From Crenothrix polyspora (GTDB taxonomy: Bacteria > Pseudomonadota > Gammaproteobacteria > Methylococcales > Methylomonadaceae), in contig CAMDOP010000102.1 in NCBI GenBank assembly GCA_945903675.1, positions 1 through 10,008 on the forward strand: a DNA stretch of 10,008 bases, written 5' to 3'. The notes below the pieces were generated by a model that saw only the letters and a list, made by a program, of their open reading frames with translations, was not told where the DNA came from and ran no database searches. The position numbers and the translations under genes were made by a program. Within the stretch, counting starts at the first letter, position 1, and each line of letters begins with the position of its first letter. Of this stretch, positions 5,968 through 10,008 are shown one piece after another.

Positions 5968-7580
5968 ATACTTCAATAAGGAGTGGATATTTAAGCATCA
6001 TACTTCATGCCCACCTACCTTATGTACGTCATCCAGAGCATGAAAGTTTTTTTGAAGAAAACTGGTTATTTGAAGCCATTACCGAATGCTATATTCCATT
6101 AATTAGCGTACTAGACCGACTACAAAACGATAAAGTACCTTATCGACTGACACTGTCACTATCGCCGCCACTCATTTGCATGTTACGCGACGAACTATTA
6201 CAAACCCGGTATCTGAAATACTTACATCAATCATTAGAACTCGCCGAAAAAGAAATCATCAGAACCCGGAAACAACCTGAGCTTCAAAAGCTAGCACGTT
6301 TATACCACCGATTTTATAAGAAAACCTTAGCTATTTATCAAGATCAATACCGCTGCGATTTATTGATCGCTTTTAAAAAGCATCATACTGCGGGCACACT
6401 CGAATTAATCACTTGTGCGGCGACTCATGGCTTACTTCCGTTACTTAATATCAGCGAAATAGCCGTTAGAAATCAGATAAACATAGGCATAGAAACCTTT
6501 AAAACTCATCTAGGATTTTCGCCATCAGGATTTTGGTTACCAGAATGCGCCTACTACCCTGGCGTAGAAACTTTATTAGCTGAAGCGGGCATTAATTATT
6601 TTTTTGTCGATAGCCACGGCATCATGAATGCAAGCCAAGTACCTCTTAACGGAGTCTATGCACCGCTAGATTGCGGAAATGGTGTAATGGCATTTGCACG
6701 CGACCCTGAATCATCTAAACAAGTATGGAGCTCTCAAGAAGGTTATCCAGGTGATCAAGATTACCGAGAATACTATAAAGACATCGGTTTTGATTTAGAC
6801 CTTGATTATATCGCGCCCTATATACTCGATAGCGATATCCGCATCAATACCGGCATTAAATACTATCGCATCACCGGCAAAGATTTGCCCAAAGAAATCT
6901 ACAATCCCAGAATAGCGCAGGCTAAAGTACAGCAGCATGCTCAGGACTTTATCAAAAAACGCCAACAGCAGATTATAGCTTTAAATAGCACTATGGATAG
7001 GCCGCCCATCATCGTTGCGCCTTACGATGCAGAGCTTTTCGGCCACTGGTGGTTTGAAGGCCCTCAATGGTTAGAGTGCGTATTACGCTTAGCCAGTAAT
7101 CCGAGTAATCCTATTCAAACAATCAGTTGCAGCGATTATTTAGTAAAACAATCAGGTCATCAAATTGCTACACCCTCGGCATCAACCTGGGGTGATCAAG
7201 GTTATTTTAGTTACTGGCTTAATGAAACTAATAATTGGATTTATCCTTTTCTACATAAAGCCGAAGCGGAGATGGAACAATTAGCCACAGATTTCCTAGA
7301 CATAACCATCAACTCATTACAAAAAAGAGCTCTCAATCAGGCCGCGCGCTCTATTTTATTGGCTCAAGCTTCTGACTGGCCGTTCATTATGAAATCAGGA
7401 ACTACCACAGACTATGCAATCAAACGCATCACAGACCACCTTGCAAGATTTAACTACCTGCATGATGCTATCCGTAAAAACAATATAGACAATCGTTACT
7501 TAACTGCTTTGGAAATCATGGATAATATTTTCCCCACTATTAATTTCTGGGATTATCTACCCTCAAAAAAGAATAACTAA
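5964..7580 (+). CDS. Glycoside hydrolase family 57 protein, 1,4-alpha-glucan branching enzyme type (DUF1957)
   Basis: A cytoplasmic enzyme of 538 residues, the size of GH57 branching enzymes, which cut and transfer alpha-1,4-glucan chains to form alpha-1,6 branches. The GH57 start motif LHAHLPYVRHPE is at 14-25. The nucleophile region GFWLPECAYYPGVETLL (189-205) carries Glu194, and the second catalytic region APYDAELFGHWWFEGPQW (352-369) carries Asp355; both catalytic acids are intact. The C-terminal helical domain includes STWGDQGYFSYWLN (407-420) and LLAQASDWPFIMKSGTT (465-481), typical of this branching-type subgroup. The start is GTG 5964, overlapping the stop of the DUF4912 gene by 4 bp, with AAGG about 7 nt upstream. 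No glycogen synthase or phosphorylase lies in the window, so the substrate (glycogen or another glucan) is not determined. A 4-alpha-glucanotransferase or amylase activity cannot be excluded within GH57. Confidence 0.9.
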   Translation: MNTSIRSGYLSIILHAHLPYVRHPEHESFFEENWLFEAITECYIPLISVLDRLQNDKVPYRLTLSLSPPLICMLRDELLQTRYLKYLHQSLELAEKEIIRTRKQPELQKLARLYHRFYKKTLAIYQDQYRCDLLIAFKKHHTAGTLELITCAATHGLLPLLNISEIAVRNQINIGIETFKTHLGFSPSGFWLPECAYYPGVETLLAEAGINYFFVDSHGIMNASQVPLNGVYAPLDCGNGVMAFARDPESSKQVWSSQEGYPGDQDYREYYKDIGFDLDLDYIAPYILDSDIRINTGIKYYRITGKDLPKEIYNPRIAQAKVQQHAQDFIKKRQQQIIALNSTMDRPPIIVAPYDAELFGHWWFEGPQWLECVLRLASNPSNPIQTISCSDYLVKQSGHQIATPSASTWGDQGYFSYWLNETNNWIYPFLHKAEAEMEQLATDFLDITINSLQKRALNQAARSILLAQASDWPFIMKSGTTTDYAIKRITDHLARFNYLHDAIRKNNIDNRYLTALEIMDNIFPTINFWDYLPSKKNN

Positions 7581-7650
7581 TCACTTTTCAATATAAATCA
7601 AAACCCACATTCACTCCAGCATTAGCTGACTTGATATTTTATTTAAGGTT

Positions 7651-7656
7651 TATAAT
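7651..7656 (+). promoter_or_regulatory. Candidate -10 box upstream of fbp
   Basis: A perfect TATAAT lies 111 bp before the fbp start. The best -35-like hexamer, TTGATA at 7631-7636, is only 14 nt away, which is too close, so the promoter is uncertain. Imperfect inverted arms TTATTTAAGG (7639-7648) and CCTTTAAATAA (7661-7671) flank the box. Confidence 0.35.
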
Positions 7657-7684
7657 ACGGCCTTTAAATAAGAGCTAATAACTA

Positions 7685-7702
7685 AGTAATCTATTGATTA
7701 CT
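7685..7702 (+). repeat. Hairpin in the fbp leader
   Basis: Arms AGTAATC and GATTACT (7 bp) have a TATT loop. It would lie in the 5' untranslated region if transcription begins after the TATAAT at 7651. It is AT-rich and weak. Nothing else is recognised in the 187-bp gap between the GH57 gene and fbp, and no clear terminator for the GH57 operon is visible there. Confidence 0.3.
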
Positions 7703-7767
7703 CAATACCTTATTGCACCTTTAAATCTATTTCATACATAACCTAGCGCCAGAGGAATAAACAAGAG

Positions 7768-8796
7768 ATGACCAAGACCATATCCTTAACCCAATTCATT
7801 CTTGAGCAGCAACGTTACTTAGGGGATGCATCAGGGGCACTCAGTCCATTGTTAATAGATATTGCAAGCGCATGTAAGCAAATATCGCATCTAGTGAGTC
7901 GCGGTGAACTTATGAATGTTTTGGGCAGTGCTGAATCAGAAAATATTCATGGCGAAGTACAAAAAAAGCTAGACATTATCACCAATGATATTATGATTAA
8001 CAACCTGAGCTGGGGCGGTAGCTTGGCAAGCATGGCTTCTGAAGAAGCAGATGAAATTATTGCCATTCCTAAGCAGTACCCCAAAGGTAAATACTTGGCG
8101 TTATTTGATCCTCTCGATGGCTCATCAAATATCGACGTTAATCTTGCTGTAGGGACAATATTTTCTATACTACGCTGTCACACAGATGACGAACCCACGA
8201 CTGAAGATTTTCTACAAAAAGGTACAAATCAAGTCTGCGCAGGTTTCGTACTTTATGGACCATCAACCTTGATGGTACTAACTACAGGCAACGGCGTTAA
8301 TGGCTTTACGTTAGATCAAGACATAGGTGAATTTATATTGACTCAGCCAAACATCCGTATACCCGAAGAAACGGCTGAATTTGCTATTAATATGTCTAAT
8401 CAACGTTTTTGGGAACCTCCTGTGCAACGTTATATTAATGAGTGCTTGCAAGGTACTGAAGGCCCTCGTGGAAAAAACTTTAATATGCGCTGGATTGCGT
8501 CATTAGTAGCCGAGGTTTATCGCATCCTAACACGTGGAGGCGTGTTTTTGTATCCTTTAGATCTACGGAAACCCTTAACAGAGGGTCGATTACGTATTAT
8601 GTATGAAGCGAATCCAATGGCTTTTATTATTGAGCAAGCCGGTGGCTCTTGCTCAACTGGACGGGAACGTATGCTAGACATTAAACCCACTAGCATTCAT
8701 CAGCGCGTACCGCTTATTTTGGGCTCTAAAAACGAAGTAGAACGTATTGTGACTTATCACCAAGAAAGTACAAATATTCAAGACTTTCCTTATTGA
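7768..8796 (+). CDS. fbp: Fructose-1,6-bisphosphatase, class I
   Basis: Fbp hydrolyses fructose 1,6-bisphosphate to fructose 6-phosphate, the irreversible gluconeogenic step in the cytoplasm. The 342-residue length suits the bacterial class I family. Visible motifs: GEVQKKLDIITNDIM (62-76), the metal-ligand acidic pair SEE (91-93), the signature LFDPLDGSSNIDVNLAVGTIFS (112-133, key residues D114, D117, G118, S119), NMSNQRFWEP (208-217), the phosphate-binding RWIASLVAEVYRILTRGGVFLYP region (241-263, contains R252, R256 and Y262) and the C-terminal YEANPMAFIIEQAGG (279-293, contains metal-ligand Glu280). AGAGGA lies 11 nt before ATG 7768. It is on the same strand as the DUF4912-GH57 pair but 187 bp away, so probably has its own promoter. 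Confidence 0.97.
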   Translation: MTKTISLTQFILEQQRYLGDASGALSPLLIDIASACKQISHLVSRGELMNVLGSAESENIHGEVQKKLDIITNDIMINNLSWGGSLASMASEEADEIIAIPKQYPKGKYLALFDPLDGSSNIDVNLAVGTIFSILRCHTDDEPTTEDFLQKGTNQVCAGFVLYGPSTLMVLTTGNGVNGFTLDQDIGEFILTQPNIRIPEETAEFAINMSNQRFWEPPVQRYINECLQGTEGPRGKNFNMRWIASLVAEVYRILTRGGVFLYPLDLRKPLTEGRLRIMYEANPMAFIIEQAGGSCSTGRERMLDIKPTSIHQRVPLILGSKNEVERIVTYHQESTNIQDFPY

Positions 8797-8850
8797 GCCT
8801 TAAACACCTATTCAATTTTTTATAGCTCTAAGATTGTAACGTTTAAATCC

Positions 8851-8906
8851 AAAAAAAAAAATGAACACATTCAAGTTCCGATAGACAAACTCGACTGCGT
8901 TCATTT
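8851..8906 (-). terminator. Strong intrinsic-terminator-like hairpin on the minus strand
   Basis: Read on the minus strand, an 8-bp outer stem (AAATGAAC with GTTCATTT) continues through G-U, C-G and A-U pairs, one G-A mismatch and a 7-bp inner stem (TCGAGTT with AACTTGA, one G-U). The loop is about 10 nt. The U-rich 3' arm runs on into the remaining U residues of an uninterrupted 11-nt tract. On the plus strand the G-U pairs become A-C mismatches and no T-tract follows, so the element works only as a minus-strand terminator. Both flanking genes are on the plus strand, so the transcript it would end is not identified. Confidence 0.6.
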
Positions 8907-8922
8907 GCTCCGATGGATAACC
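8877..8922 (+). repeat. Imperfect direct repeat between fbp and the dehydrogenase gene
   Basis: TCCGATAGACAAAC (8877-8890) and TCCGATGGATAACC (8909-8922) match at 11 of 14 positions with starts 32 bp apart. The first copy lies in the loop and inner arm of the minus-strand hairpin. It may be part of a dispersed intergenic repeat, or chance. Confidence 0.3.
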
Positions 8923-8983
8923 CCTCAGTAACTTACTATATATTTTGTTATCAATAATTAATCGCTTAAGGAAATAATGAAAA

Positions 8984-10008
8984 ATGAATAATATTAAAAT
9001 TGGCGTTGTTGGAATGGGCTATGTCGGCTTACCATTAGCGGTAGAGTTTGGGAAAAAGTACCTAACCATTGGATTTGATATAAATAAACAGCGAATTGAA
9101 GAACTAATGGCCGGTAAAGATCGCACACTTGAAATCAATGACATTGAACTGGAAAAAGCAACTCACCTACGCTATAGTTATACCGCTAAAGAATTAGAGT
9201 CATGTAATATTTACATCGTTACCGTACCAACACCTATCAATATTTATAAGCAACCAGACCTAACTCCTCTAAAGAATGCGAGTCAATTACTAGGCAATCT
9301 ACTTAAAAAGCAGGATATCGTCATTTATGAATCTACTGTTTATCCCGGGGCAACCGAAGAAATTTGCGTTCCTATTCTAGAAGAAACCTCAGGCTTAGTT
9401 TTTAATACTGATTTTTTTATTGGCTACAGTCCAGAAAGAATCAATCCCGGCGACAAAGAACATCGCGTTACTAATATTTTAAAAATCACCTCAGGTTCGA
9501 CGAAAGATGCAGCAGAAACTGTTGATAACCTATATAAAAGTATTATTAGCGCAGGAACCCATAAAGCTAGCAGTATTAAGGTTGCTGAAGCCGCCAAAGT
9601 CATTGAAAACACCCAGCGCGATGTCAATATCGCATTAATTAATGAATGGGCTTTAATTTTTAATCAATTGGGTATCGACACTGAAGAAGTATTATTAGCG
9701 GCCGGTACGAAATGGAATTTTCTACCTTTTAGGCCGGGCTTAGTTGGTGGACATTGTATTAGCGTGGACCCTTATTATTTAACGCATAAAGCACAAGCTA
9801 TAGGGTATAACCCAGAAATCATCTTAGCGGGTAGACGTCTAAATGATAGCATGGGTAATTATATGGTCACTCAAATCATAAAGTTGATGTTAAATAAGCG
9901 TATACATATTAATGAAGCAAAGATATTAATCATGGGCTTAGCATTTAAAGAAAATTGTCCTGATCTTCGAAATACTCGCGTCATCGATATGATTAAAGAA
10001 TTTAATAA
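8984..10008 (+). CDS. tviB: UDP-N-acetylhexosamine 6-dehydrogenase, TviB/WbpO type (3' end outside window)
   Basis: This NAD-dependent enzyme oxidises C6 of a UDP-N-acetylhexosamine (UDP-GlcNAc or UDP-GalNAc) to the uronic acid used in Vi-type capsules and O-antigens. I translated 341 codons before the window ends. It has the Rossmann motif GVVGMGYVGLPLA (7-19), VTVPTPINIYKQPDLTPL (79-96), STVYPGATEE (117-126), GYSPERINPGD (147-157), KVAEAAKVIENTQRDVNIAL (199-218), the active-site region GLVGGHCISVDPYYL with catalytic Cys258 (252-266) and FKENCPDLRNTR (321-332). It is closer to TviB/WbpO than to UDP-glucose dehydrogenase (Ugd). The start ATG 8984 has AAGGAA 10 nt upstream; an out-of-frame ATG at 8977 stops after four codons. 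It is probably the first gene of a polysaccharide cluster to the right. The exact sugar cannot be read from the sequence, so the gene name is by family resemblance. Confidence 0.9.
   Translation, partial: MNNIKIGVVGMGYVGLPLAVEFGKKYLTIGFDINKQRIEELMAGKDRTLEINDIELEKATHLRYSYTAKELESCNIYIVTVPTPINIYKQPDLTPLKNASQLLGNLLKKQDIVIYESTVYPGATEEICVPILEETSGLVFNTDFFIGYSPERINPGDKEHRVTNILKITSGSTKDAAETVDNLYKSIISAGTHKASSIKVAEAAKVIENTQRDVNIALINEWALIFNQLGIDTEEVLLAAGTKWNFLPFRPGLVGGHCISVDPYYLTHKAQAIGYNPEIILAGRRLNDSMGNYMVTQIIKLMLNKRIHINEAKILIMGLAFKENCPDLRNTRVIDMIKEFN

Noticed and set aside
8812..8904. Minus-strand 30-codon frame beginning MNAVEFVYRNLNVF
   Set aside because: It runs through the hairpin and the U-tract, giving an FFFF stretch, and has no Shine-Dalgarno. 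It is better explained by the RNA structure or a repeat.
9424..9627. Minus-strand frame of 67 codons with hydrophobic stretch inside the tviB-like gene
   Set aside because: The hydrophobic look arises from the antisense of conserved codons; no ribosome site was seen.
1..10008. Search for CRISPR arrays, tRNA or rRNA genes, insertion sequences, integrases, defence or toxin genes
   Set aside because: None could be recognised; the genes present are housekeeping or carbohydrate metabolism.

Overview
The window comes from the chromosome of an AT-rich gammaproteobacterium. The evidence is the DksA protein, which is nearly the Enterobacteriaceae/Pseudomonas type, a YciO of the same length as the E. 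coli protein, and the gene order yciO - site-2 protease - scpA - scpB - rluB, which I recall from gammaproteobacterial genomes. Low GC content would fit groups such as Legionellales, but I cannot assign a genus from sequence alone. No tRNA, rRNA, CRISPR, phage or transposase gene is visible.

Left part (1-3623, all minus strand): a compact, probably co-transcribed block. Reading 5' to 3' it holds yciO, an M50 site-2 protease homologue, scpA, scpB and rluB (its 3' end lies outside the window). scpA and scpB encode the partners of SMC in chromosome condensation. RluB modifies 23S rRNA and YciO is a paralogue of the tRNA threonylcarbamoyl-adenosine synthases. A consensus -10 box and two overlapping palindromes sit just upstream of yciO.

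Middle (3809-5235, plus strand): nadC (quinolinate phosphoribosyltransferase, NAD synthesis) is divergent from yciO. It is followed by dksA, the RNA-polymerase-binding partner of ppGpp, which has its own upstream region. That region carries a candidate promoter with a GC-rich discriminator and a perfect 16-bp palindrome.

Right-middle (5458-8796, plus strand): a central-carbon and glycan segment. A small DUF4912 protein overlaps by 4 bp a GH57 alpha-1,4-glucan branching-type enzyme, forming a translationally coupled pair. fbp (class I fructose-1,6-bisphosphatase) follows with its own leader. Gluconeogenesis through Fbp would supply hexose phosphate for glucan and nucleotide-sugar synthesis, so these neighbours fit together loosely, but shared regulation is not shown.

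Right end (8984-10008, plus strand): the first 341 codons of a TviB/WbpO-type UDP-N-acetylhexosamine 6-dehydrogenase, probably the first gene of a surface polysaccharide cluster that continues outside the window. Between fbp and this gene lies a long hairpin followed by a U-tract that is terminator-like only on the minus strand, where no gene is visible to be terminated.

Most of the window is ordinary housekeeping sequence. The parts most worth a second look are the orphan minus-strand terminator, the overlapping palindromes at the yciO promoter, and the DUF4912-GH57 pair. I found no convincing new multi-gene system.
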